Source: an uncultured Bacilli bacterium (lineage in GTDB: Bacteria > Bacillota_I > Bacilli_A > RF39 > UBA660). From it: a stretch of DNA of 20,338 nt. Each line of letters begins with the position of its first letter. Positions within the stretch are counted from its first letter, which is position 1. A program made the position numbers and the translations under genes. The stretch covers positions 1-20,338 of the forward strand of contig CANQZL010000006.1 in the NCBI GenBank assembly GCA_947628325.1, written 5' to 3'. The notes beneath the pieces were generated by a model. The model did not search any database. It had not been told where the DNA came from and saw only the letters and a program-made list of their open reading frames with translations. Of this stretch, positions 1-7,055 are shown piece after piece.

Positions 1-101
1 TAAAATTTGGGAACTTATTCTATAAATTATATTTCCTTCTTATTTTGGGAATTTCTAATTTAATTCAATATTAAAAAACTTTTTATCATATTGTTTCCAC
101 A

Positions 102-137
102 TTAAAAAATTAGCATTTAAATATTATGCTAATTTTT
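102..137 (-). terminator. Rho-independent terminator at the end of the locus
   Basis: Arms AAAAATTAGCAT (105-116) and ATGCTAATTTTT (126-137) are perfectly complementary over 12 bp with a 9-nt loop. On the minus strand the hairpin is followed by a short T run. It lies just past the truncated UDP-glucose dehydrogenase, so it probably closes the capsule transcription unit. The plus-strand reading also has a T run, so it could work in both directions. Bases 1-100 beyond it show no gene or repeat that I can support. Confidence 0.75.
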
Positions 138-163
138 ATTTATTACAAGTTTTTTACAAAATA

Positions 164-340
164 TCAATCAGTACTAAAAATATCTCTTGTATAAACTTTA
201 TCTTTTATAGGAAATACCCTATTATTAATCATATTCACTTTTTCTTCTATGACATCAAGTGCCATAACTTCATTTTTTTGACTAAGTAATGTAGCAAGTG
301 ATAATCCTACATAACCTATTCCTGCAACTGATATTTTCAG
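164..340 (-). pseudogene. ugd: UDP-glucose 6-dehydrogenase, N-terminal remnant (58 codons)
   Basis: The minus-strand reading from 340 gives an N-terminal Rossmann dinucleotide-binding segment: KISVAGIGYVGLSLATLL, with the GxGYVG glycine motif, then NEVMALDVIEEKVNMIN and a PIKDK segment, which is the classic start of the UDP-glucose/UDP-ManNAc dehydrogenase family. The reading stops at a TGA after 58 codons, where the family normally runs to roughly 390-450 residues, so the catalytic and UDP-binding domains are missing. A good ribosome-binding site (AAGGAAG) sits just upstream, but the codon where ATG is expected is CTG. The intact enzyme would make UDP-glucuronate. This copy cannot, even if translated from CTG. 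It follows the acyltransferase gene and precedes the terminator. Confidence 0.8.
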
Positions 341-448
341 GTTTTACTTCCTTTCTTATTTTTAAGTTATAAATTTATTCCATTTGCAGTGTTACATATA
401 TCGAATATTTATCTCTTAAATTAGGATAAACATTTAAATATTCATTCC

Positions 449-1588
449 CTACTTTGCTTTTGGCATTTTCAACATTTTTTTTGCATATTTACTATGATAA
501 ATATTAATTACGAAATTTTTAGTTAAAGAAATTAAAATCGGGAGTCCTAATCCACAAGCAACATAAAGTAAATACCATAAATTAGCATTATTGTGTCCCG
601 TTAAATAAGCTAAGTCATAAAATGTAATCTGTTTAAAAATAATTTGAATACACATTGCTATTTTAAATCCAATAAAATGCCAAGCCATTACTTCTAATGT
701 AATTAATCCAAGATATTGTAACTTTTTAGATAATACTTTGGTTTTAGTAAAAATTAAATTTGCTAATGTAAGCACAAAGTAAATTCCACAGATAGAGCAA
801 ATTATAAAAAAAATTGGATTGGAAAAATTATTACTATTCATACTAATTTTTCCAAAATTATTTAAAATTAGCAATAGTACAAATGAAACTATCATTAAAA
901 CATAATTATTAAATTTTATATATTTACTATGTATATAGGCTTCATTTCCCAAATCGTAAATAAGCATTAAAGTAAATGCTGGAGCAACTCGTGGAATATT
1001 TAAGAATTTTTGCATTAAACACCCAATAATAAAGCATATCAATACTGCTATTTTTTCAAATACTTTTTCATTAATTATTTTTTGATTACTACTAACAAAT
1101 TTTATACATGAATATCCAAAAATAATAAATATCAATGATATTATAAACCAAAAAGCACCACAAAATGGTTCACGACCCATTCCTAATATAATTTCAATAA
1201 CTTTTTTCAAAAAAATATTAATAGATATAATAGGATATATCGTTTTACCACCATACGAAATATTAGAACTATAAAATCCTATTTTAAAAAACACATTTGT
1301 AAATATTAAAAATAACAATTCATATTTTAAATAAAATATATATAATTTTTTTATTTTATGAAATATATATTTAAAAAGTTCTTTAATATTTTTAAAATTT
1401 CTATTTTTAAATAAATAACCACTTATAAATATAAAAACAGACATATGAAATAAATTAATAAGCTTTTCTATATACCCCCCCCCGAATGTATCGCAGTGAC
1501 CACATACCATAAGTATTATTGCCAAACCTCTAGCTATATCTAAATACCCTAATCTTTTACTACAATTCATATTCTCCATATTATTCAT
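449..1588 (-). CDS. Membrane O-acyltransferase (acyltransferase family 3), probably phase variable
   Basis: A 379-residue polytopic membrane protein with about ten hydrophobic segments. It has the acyltransferase-3 N-terminal signature LDIARGLAIILMVCGH (residues 16-31) with the conserved GH at 30-31, followed by FHMSVFIFISGYLF, typical of enzymes that O-acetylate surface polysaccharides. It probably modifies a capsule sugar, possibly the nonulosonic acid made by the upstream neuA/neuB-like genes; that substrate is inference. Codons 36-38 (GGG GGG GGG) form an uninterrupted run of nine G in a gene of otherwise very low GC, directly after the GH motif. One-base slippage would frameshift the protein near residue 38. 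In the sequenced state the frame is open (ON). The start is taken at the first ATG, after GGAG, although that spacing is short; ATGs at residues 4 and 7 are alternatives. Confidence 0.85.
   Translation of the reverse strand: MNNMENMNCSKRLGYLDIARGLAIILMVCGHCDTFGGGYIEKLINLFHMSVFIFISGYLFKNRNFKNIKELFKYIFHKIKKLYIFYLKYELLFLIFTNVFFKIGFYSSNISYGGKTIYPIISINIFLKKVIEIILGMGREPFCGAFWFIISLIFIIFGYSCIKFVSSNQKIINEKVFEKIAVLICFIIGCLMQKFLNIPRVAPAFTLMLIYDLGNEAYIHSKYIKFNNYVLMIVSFVLLLILNNFGKISMNSNNFSNPIFFIICSICGIYFVLTLANLIFTKTKVLSKKLQYLGLITLEVMAWHFIGFKIAMCIQIIFKQITFYDLAYLTGHNNANLWYLLYVACGLGLPILISLTKNFVINIYHSKYAKKMLKMPKAK
1475..1483 (-). repeat. Homopolymeric G9 tract inside the acyltransferase gene
   Basis: Nine consecutive C on the plus strand are nine G in the coding sense, in frame as three glycine codons (residues 36-38). 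I noticed no comparable G/C homopolymer elsewhere in this AT-rich window. Its position early in the gene makes it a plausible slipped-strand switch. Confidence 0.8.
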
Positions 1589-1624
1589 CTACTCCATATT
1601 ATATTTATTTTAATTTTATAACTT

Positions 1625-1801
1625 TTAAAAAATACATTTATACAAATTCATCAACCATTTTAAGTATTTTCTTTTTGCAAAACATGTTTCACAAAATTCA
1701 ATAGTTCGTGACTTTCTGAAATTTGTTGAAATGACAATTAAACTAACAATTATGCTAACAAACATTGCCTGTATAGCCAAACTAAAATAATAAGTTAGCA
1801 T
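1625..1801 (-). CDS. Small hydrophobic ORF of 58 residues, doubtful
   Basis: An open frame of 58 codons begins with ATG (MLTYYFSLAIQAMFVSIIV) and encodes one likely transmembrane helix (about residues 4-25), then a basic, cysteine-containing tail (FCETCFAKRKYLKWL). I recognise no family. No convincing ribosome-binding site precedes it, and it sits in a stretch of decayed sequence between the dehydratase remnant and the acyltransferase. It may be a fragment of a membrane protein carried in with flanking DNA, or a chance ORF. Confidence 0.22.
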   Translation of the reverse strand: MLTYYFSLAIQAMFVSIIVSLIVISTNFRKSRTIEFCETCFAKRKYLKWLMNLYKCIF

Positions 1802-1862
1802 ACACTTTAACTAGAATTATTTATTATTCACAACACCTTTTTCAAATGCAGTATAAATGGTA

Positions 1863-2043
1863 TTAAAATATACTATAACTTTTCCAATATTCCCCAGATA
1901 AAACATTCTCTATCTATTCTTCATTATTAATACACCAATCAACAATACCTTTAATACCATCTTCAAAAGTATGAGTTAATTTACACCCTAATTTTCTTTT
2001 TAATTTGTTAAAGTAAATAGCATTTCTTAAATCATGTCCCACT
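1863..2043 (-). pseudogene. rmlB: dTDP-glucose 4,6-dehydratase (RmlB-like), C-terminal remnant
   Basis: In a frame overlapping the last codons of the NeuB-like gene, the minus strand reads EVGHDLRNAIYFNKLKRKL, then GCKLTHTFEDGIKGIVDWCI and NNEE, then a TAG where the family has tryptophan, and finally IENVLSGEYWKSY. This matches the C-terminal pattern of RmlB proteins (GHD-R-A, K-ELG, TFE-GI, W-NN-EW, SGEY). Everything N-terminal of the GHD motif is absent; the NeuB coding sequence abuts it directly. The intact enzyme dehydrates dTDP-glucose on the way to dTDP-rhamnose and related 6-deoxysugars. This piece is non-functional and marks a recombination junction at about 2030-2043. Confidence 0.75.
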
Positions 2044-3070
2044 TCAAAATAGTATCTTCTTTTAAATCATATTTAACTTTTCTATTTAATACTATATCTA
2101 TATATTCAGGAGATATACCCGTTCCAGGTCTTTTTGCCATTAGGTCTTCTTTTTTTATTACTTCTCCTGCTTTCATATCTCTTGTAAGTACTAGCGATCT
2201 TCTAGCTTCTCTTCTAGGAACAAGTTCACAATCAAGAACTGTTTTTTCACTAGAACCAAGGACTGTATCTATCCATTTAAAATTAGCAATAGCCTTTTTA
2301 AAATCTTCTGGATCTCCTGCATGATAATGATCATTTCCTGGTAGCTTTTTATTTAAAGTAAAATGTTTCTCTATTACTTCAGCACCTAAAAGATATGCCG
2401 TAGCGAGTGTCATCATACTTTCATCAGGTGCTACATGATCGCTAAAACCAACCCTAACATCTGGAAAAACTTTTTTTAAAGTTTCTATTATTCTTAAATT
2501 TGCATCTTTAGGATCAGTAGGATAAGATAAAACGCAATGAAAAATAACAATGTCTTTACATCCTGCTTCCTTCAAAGTTCTAATTGCTACATCAACTTCT
2601 GATAAATAAGAAGCACCAACTGACATATATACTGGTTTCCCTTTTGAACCAATATGCTTAATAAATGGTAAATTAGATAAATCAGAAGATGATATTTTAT
2701 AAAAATCTACCATGTCATATAAATAGTCAGCAGATTCATAATCAAAAGGAGTAGAAGTAAAATCCATTCCTTTACTATGTGTATAATCACATAATTCCTG
2801 ATATTCTTCTTTACCAAAACTATCGTGCTTTAAGAATAATTCATATTGAGTCTTTGTTGGCTCTTTTGTTGTATCCCAATATGCTGGAGAATTTTTAGAA
2901 ACAATTGTATTTGCTTTATATGACTGAAATTTGCAACAATCAACACCAGCTTCTTGTGCTTTGTCAATATAAAGTTTTGCTGCTTCAAGTGGTGAAATGT
3001 TTAATTCTTTAGCGGTGTCATAAAAGTTAACACCCATTTCTGCTATTAAATATGGTTTATTTTTTTTCAT
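2027..3070 (-). CDS. neuB: N-acetylneuraminate synthase family protein (NeuB-like nonulosonic acid synthase)
   Basis: Condenses a 6-carbon N-acyl sugar with phosphoenolpyruvate to give a 9-carbon nonulosonic acid (sialic, legionaminic or pseudaminic type). Visible parts: a TIM barrel at about 1-280 with AEMGVNF (10-16), CKFQSYKA (46-53), SDH (210-212) and EKHFTLN (234-240), then a SAF/antifreeze-like domain from about 290 with RRSLVL and KRPGTGISP (313-321). The 347-residue length is normal. The barrel motif LPGNDHYHA differs from the more usual LPGPDH-type motif, so the exact product is uncertain. AAAGAGG precedes the ATG, 17 nt after the neuA-like stop, so the two are co-transcribed. GC content is visibly higher than in the neighbours (24 of 60 bases at 2161-2220 against 8 of 60 at 8101-8160, in wzy), suggesting a different origin. 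The last codons overlap a decayed dehydratase frame. Confidence 0.88.
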   Translation of the reverse strand: MKKNKPYLIAEMGVNFYDTAKELNISPLEAAKLYIDKAQEAGVDCCKFQSYKANTIVSKNSPAYWDTTKEPTKTQYELFLKHDSFGKEEYQELCDYTHSKGMDFTSTPFDYESADYLYDMVDFYKISSSDLSNLPFIKHIGSKGKPVYMSVGASYLSEVDVAIRTLKEAGCKDIVIFHCVLSYPTDPKDANLRIIETLKKVFPDVRVGFSDHVAPDESMMTLATAYLLGAEVIEKHFTLNKKLPGNDHYHAGDPEDFKKAIANFKWIDTVLGSSEKTVLDCELVPRREARRSLVLTRDMKAGEVIKKEDLMAKRPGTGISPEYIDIVLNRKVKYDLKEDTILKWDMI

Positions 3071-3087
3071 ATATATTACCTCTTTCC

Positions 3088-4689
3088 TTATAAATTATTT
3101 ATTATTCCCATAACTCTTTTTCTTCCATTACGTAAATCATGACTTAAAAGAATATTTTGATAATTTTGTCGAACACTTTTACTCATATTCAAATACATAT
3201 TTAATGTGGCTTCAATTACTTCATCTGCTGGATTTAATCCAATATAAGCAAAACCATTTTCATCGCAAACAAATCCATGTTTTTCTTCACGCTTATTTTG
3301 GGCCATAGCAATTGAAGGTATTCCTAACATTGCTAGTTCATAACCAGTTCTTCCACGTGAAGTAATAGCAATATCACATTGCGACATAAGTTCTGGCATA
3401 TTAGATATGTCATGAAGAACTTTTATATTTTTAAATTCATTATATTTTAAAAGTTCTGTAACATTACTTTTTGCTCTACCTAAAACAACTATAAAATTAT
3501 AATTTTTATATTTACTATTTGAGATTATTTTTAGAAGTCTATCAGAATAATTTTGTGGATCAGCACCACCAAAACCTATAAAAATATTCTTTACCTCATT
3601 ATTTATTTTTATTGGATCATAGAACATAAATGTTTTACCAGAAATATAATATTTTTCCCCAGCATAAACATTTTTTAAATCAATATTACTATATAAAGCA
3701 TTGAATACAGCATCAGCTTTTATAATACCTTCACCATCATCCTCAAAATTTATTATTTTAGCATTAGGTAAAACATTTCTTAAACCTATCATATAATCTA
3801 TAGATGTTGATAAAATATCATTTATAAAAATTGTATATTTGTTTTCTTGGCATTTTTTAAATAATTCATTTATACCATTAATTGGTATTAAATTATGCGT
3901 TGTATTTCCAAAAATATTTCTATCAGTTTGATTTATATCATAAAAAATATCTGGTTTAGTAAAGAATTCATCCGCTAATTCTAATGCTCTATAAATATGT
4001 CCAATGCCTCTCTTATTATTTCCATTAACATAGATTGCTACTTTATTTTTTTGAAGTGTATTTGCTGCATTTACTAAGTCAGAAAAATCATCAATATCTT
4101 GTGCTTCATCTTCACTTAATTCAAAAATATCTACTTTTTTACCTATTCTAGTTTTTTCTGTTACAATACTTGCTTTTGATATTACAAAAGCTCCTGTTTC
4201 CATGTAGCATGGTGGTAAATATTGTCTATTTAATCTTTCAGTATAATTTGGAACCTTTTTACCATTTTCTTCTTTCCATGATAAATGAGGAGCGTTTATT
4301 CCTGAAAGAACAGTATCATAATCATTTTCTATAGTATATTTTATAGCATTATCTAAACTTTCAACTTTTAGCGTTGGAGAAGTTGGCTGCATTGTGACTA
4401 TATAATCCCATTTTTCATCTTTTGGAATAGCATCATAAATTACATAATCAAGAGTAACCTCATCTCCACACAATGAACTATCTCGTATTTTATATTTAGC
4501 ACCCATTTGAGAAGCAATTATTTTTACGTCTTCTGAGTCAGTAGTAACGATAACATCTGTAATATATTTTGAATTTAGAGCATTAGATATAGCGTAATAT
4601 ACTAATGGTCTTTCATTAATTATTCTTATATTTTTATTTGGTATTCCTTTAGATCCAGCTCTTGCTGGAATAACTGCTAAAATTTTCAT
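3088..4689 (-). CDS. neuA: CMP-nonulosonate cytidylyltransferase fused to a PseG-like UDP-sugar hydrolase/GT28-type domain
   Basis: Two proteins in one chain of 533 residues. Residues 1 to about 213 are a CMP-N-acylneuraminate cytidylyltransferase: AVIPARAGSKGIPNKN (5-20) with the CTP-binding R/K pattern, TTDSED (49-54) and QPTSP (101-105). They activate the nonulosonic acid made by the neighbouring NeuB. From about 216 the second domain begins VAIYVNGNNKRGIGHIYR, the GxGH opening of PseG-like hydrolases, followed by FIGFGGADPQNY and SRGRTGYELAMLGIPS, typical of the PseG/GT28 C-terminal half. PseG removes UDP from a UDP-trideoxy sugar to give the NeuB substrate. The fusion would thus join the steps on either side of NeuB, although a transferase role cannot be excluded. 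GAAGG precedes the ATG. No NeuC-type epimerase is seen nearby. Confidence 0.85.
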   Translation of the reverse strand: MKILAVIPARAGSKGIPNKNIRIINERPLVYYAISNALNSKYITDVIVTTDSEDVKIIASQMGAKYKIRDSSLCGDEVTLDYVIYDAIPKDEKWDYIVTMQPTSPTLKVESLDNAIKYTIENDYDTVLSGINAPHLSWKEENGKKVPNYTERLNRQYLPPCYMETGAFVISKASIVTEKTRIGKKVDIFELSEDEAQDIDDFSDLVNAANTLQKNKVAIYVNGNNKRGIGHIYRALELADEFFTKPDIFYDINQTDRNIFGNTTHNLIPINGINELFKKCQENKYTIFINDILSTSIDYMIGLRNVLPNAKIINFEDDGEGIIKADAVFNALYSNIDLKNVYAGEKYYISGKTFMFYDPIKINNEVKNIFIGFGGADPQNYSDRLLKIISNSKYKNYNFIVVLGRAKSNVTELLKYNEFKNIKVLHDISNMPELMSQCDIAITSRGRTGYELAMLGIPSIAMAQNKREEKHGFVCDENGFAYIGLNPADEVIEATLNMYLNMSKSVRQNYQNILLSHDLRNGRKRVMGIINNL

Positions 4690-4739
4690 TAATTTATAAC
4701 CTTCTTTCTAAATATTATTTTAATTAATAGTTTGTAGTT

Positions 4740-5290
4740 TTTCTTTTATGAAATATATCATTTCCTTTCTATTTTTTATTATAAATATAGTATATATAAA
4801 AATGCCTATTATTAAAATTATATAAAATAAAACATAGTGAACTTATTGCAAATATTAATAATATTTTTATTAAAAACTTAGTATCATACCAATGGGTGCA
4901 ATTTAATCTTTTTACAAACAAAAAGTGTATAAAAATAATAATAAACACTCTATAAGGATTTTATATGCAATAGCAATATACCCAAATTTAAATAAAAAGA
5001 TAAAACATAATTGTTATTACAATACTAAAAAATAGCAGAAAAGAAATATATTCATCTAAATTTTTTTATAATCAAATCTTGCAATTGATATTGAAGAATA
5101 TATTTCAAATGTTGTCACAATCGCAAGAATGTTAAACCATTAATTTATATTTGAAAAATATCAGATTTCATCAGGTGCCATTAAGCTTATGAATAATAGC
5201 ATAGTTAAAAATATTATTTTTTTACAAGAAAATTAGAAATTGTATGCCATATTAATACTTTTGATTTCACATATTTTTACGCTCCTTTCA
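4740..5290 (-). pseudogene. wzx: Second Wzx-type flippase, decayed with a large internal deletion
   Basis: This stretch is a degenerate duplicate of the intact flippase at 8248-9693. About 4850-5000 aligns with 8450-8600 (shared GTATCATACCAAT and AAAAAGTGTAT). About 5040-5272 aligns with 9455-9693, including the reading FEIYSSISIARFDY against FEIYSSVSIARFDY in the intact protein. Roughly 850 bp of the middle is missing, a stop (TGA) directly follows the ATG at 5272, and frameshifts occur. An AAGGAGCG ribosome-binding site survives at about 5281-5290. It is divergent rather than identical, so it is an old duplicate or a flippase from an exchanged capsule cassette. Confidence 0.8.
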
Positions 5291-5363
5291 TTAAAAACAT
5301 AACATTTCTATATAAAATGTTTATTATTAATAATTATAACAGAATATTCAATATTTTTCACGG

Positions 5364-5666
5364 AGATTTATCAGTTTTGAAATTTTACATTGTGTTTCTC
5401 CATCCCCTTTTATTTATAAGGATTTTCTTGCCAAATTTTAATTTTATTTTTTTAGTACATAAAGAGTACTATTAAATTTTTAATTTTTTTATATTATTAG
5501 TATAGAAATCACAATTTTTTATTCATAAAATTAAGTAATAAAAACATTTTTTAATATTAAATAAAAAAATGTATTTGCATACTCACTTTTTGTTTATTTA
5601 AAAATCTCCCAAATCGTTATATTTAAAAGGTTTGAAAGATTTTTTTTGATTAAAACTGATAAATCT
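5364..5666. mobile_element. 303-bp element bounded by perfect 15-bp inverted repeats (MITE-like or internally deleted IS)
   Basis: Ends are AGATTTATCAGTTTT (5364-5378) and its exact reverse complement (5652-5666). No ORF of note lies inside; the interior is almost pure A+T. The 13-bp core ATTTATCAGTTTT occurs twice more in the window (13213 and 20268), so these are probably termini of one insertion-sequence family. I see no clear target-site duplication at the flanks. The element lies between the decayed flippase and another decayed frame. Confidence 0.6.
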
Positions 5667-5689
5667 GAAATTATAAATTATATACAAGA

Positions 5690-6015
5690 AAAAAACTAAG
5701 AAAGTTAATTTATAAAACTTTTTTTAGAATTTATTGCTATTCTCTCTATAGCTGAACAATATATATTTTTTTCTATTAAAAATATAAAATCATCCTTTAT
5801 TTTTTTATTGATAGTATTGTTTTATTATCAAATATATCTTCTATTGCATTTAATTCAATATCTTTATCATTTAAATTATAAACATTTCAAATTTGAATAA
5901 AATATCTTTGTTATTTGATACTTATTTCTTTGTCATACAACAAAATGATAATTAAGTTTTCACAATTACTTTTATCCTTAATGCTCTTTTTTCATTGCTT
6001 AAATAACCTTTCCAT
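5690..6015 (-). pseudogene. Unrecognised decayed coding sequence
   Basis: An AAAGAGG ribosome-binding site and ATG (6013-6015) start a frame MERLFKQ that stops at TGA after seven codons. Protein-like text continues in shifting frames: KKSIKDKSNCENLIIILLYD, then VYNLNDKDIELNAIEDIFDN, then DDFIFLIEKNIYCSAIERIA. The pattern of good start, nonsense codon and frameshifts looks like a dead gene and not non-coding DNA. I cannot assign a family. It follows the VanZ-like gene. The remaining gap between here and the inverted-repeat element holds nothing I can support. Confidence 0.4.
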
Positions 6016-6071
6016 TTTAAATTCCTCTTTAAAATAATTTTTGTTTCTCTATTCATTATTTTTCTTTAGTT

Positions 6072-6575
6072 TTAATCTTCAATTTTTTTACCATATATTC
6101 TATTGATTACTTTAAATGTTCCACTAATTGATATTGCACCAATGATTGCTCCCATTGTATCTATTAGTACATCTGTGAATTGTCCTGTCCTATTAACAAC
6201 AAACAATTGATGAAATTCGTCTGTACAAGCATATAGAAAAGATAAAATTATTGCTAAGAAAATGGATTGTTTCTTTTTGAAATTGAATATTGCAAAAAAG
6301 CAAAAAATTAAAATGCTTAATACAAAATATACACTAGCATGAGCACATTTTCTTAGTGAACCATTTAGTAATTGTACGATACTATTTATTTTCTCTTCAC
6401 TTGGATGTTTATTGGTAATTCCTAGTTTATTTGTTATTGCTATTGCTTTGACAATCACTTGCCTTATAGTACCTTGACTTTTAGCATCGGATTCTTCTCC
6501 TGACATATTGGAAAAAAAGAATATTATTCCCATCCAAGCAATTATCAAAAAAATTATTAATAATATTTTTTTCAT
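6072..6575 (-). CDS. VanZ-like family membrane protein
   Basis: A small integral membrane protein of 167 residues from this ATG. The VanZ-like pattern is clear: an N-terminal helix with the family's W...FFS stretch (WMGIIFFFSN), a central RKCAHASVYFVLSIL segment, and YACTDEFHQLFVVNRTG followed by TDVLIDTMGAIIG. Four hydrophobic helices are expected. VanZ in vancomycin-resistance clusters gives low-level teicoplanin resistance, but most family members are found near cell-envelope loci with unknown activity, and nothing here shows a resistance cluster. A GTG nine bases upstream (6584) is an alternative start; the ribosome-binding site is weak for both. Upstream is a dead epimerase, downstream a dead ORF, so it may be a stand-alone survivor within the cluster. 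Confidence 0.82.
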   Translation of the reverse strand: MKKILLIIFLIIAWMGIIFFFSNMSGEESDAKSQGTIRQVIVKAIAITNKLGITNKHPSEEKINSIVQLLNGSLRKCAHASVYFVLSILIFCFFAIFNFKKKQSIFLAIILSFLYACTDEFHQLFVVNRTGQFTDVLIDTMGAIIGAISISGTFKVINRIYGKKIED

Positions 6576-6674
6576 TTTTATCACTCATCTTTTTTGCTTT
6601 TCACTACAATTGTTACTTTTACTTTTAATATTTTTTCAAAAATCATAATACATATCTAATATGCTTTTTCTACT

Positions 6675-7050
6675 TTACAACTTAATTTTTTCTACTTTTG
6701 TAGCATCTTCATAACATTCGTCAATGTCTCCAAATCTTCTATATACTATTGTTACTTTCATTCCTGTTGCTTCAATAAAGATTTCTGCAACATCTAGCAC
6801 AATCATTCCTTTACTTACTTCTAAATTATAAATATACAATCATTGTCATTTTTTATTTAACTAGTTTAGTACATTTACATAACTTTTTGCCAAGTCAACT
6901 ACATAAATATAGTTTATTGACCCAACTCGGTTTCATAATATATTTTATAATCATATAATAAATATATCTATTTCAATTCTCTAATGCTATTCTTATTATA
7001 TATGACATTAAATTATTTGGTGTTCCTTTTAAACTAACACTAGCTAAAAA
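6675..7050 (-). pseudogene. galE: GalE-type UDP-glucose 4-epimerase, C-terminal half remnant
   Basis: Across several frames of the minus strand I read, in the right order, pieces of a GalE-type epimerase: SLKGTPNNLMSYIIRIAL (family: GxPNNLMPYI.QVA), then NYIYVVDLAKSYVNVLN (family: DYIHVVDLAKGH), then YIYNLEVSKGMIVLDV and AEIFIEATGMKV, then RRFGDIDECYEDATK (family: RRPGDIAECYADP.KA), ending at TAA 6675. Stops and frameshifts separate the pieces and the N-terminal NAD-binding half is absent. The functional enzyme would interconvert UDP-glucose and UDP-galactose (or the N-acetyl forms). It fills the gap between the polymerase and the VanZ-like gene. Confidence 0.8.
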
Positions 7051-7055
7051 AATAG

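Noticed and set aside
2034..2324. Plus-strand open frame of 96 codons inside the neuB-like gene
   Set aside because: It lies entirely antisense to a well-supported enzyme gene and has no recognisable protein features or ribosome-binding site.
6072..6575. Glycopeptide-resistance determinant
   Set aside because: The VanZ-like family is broad and no vanH/A/X-type genes are present.
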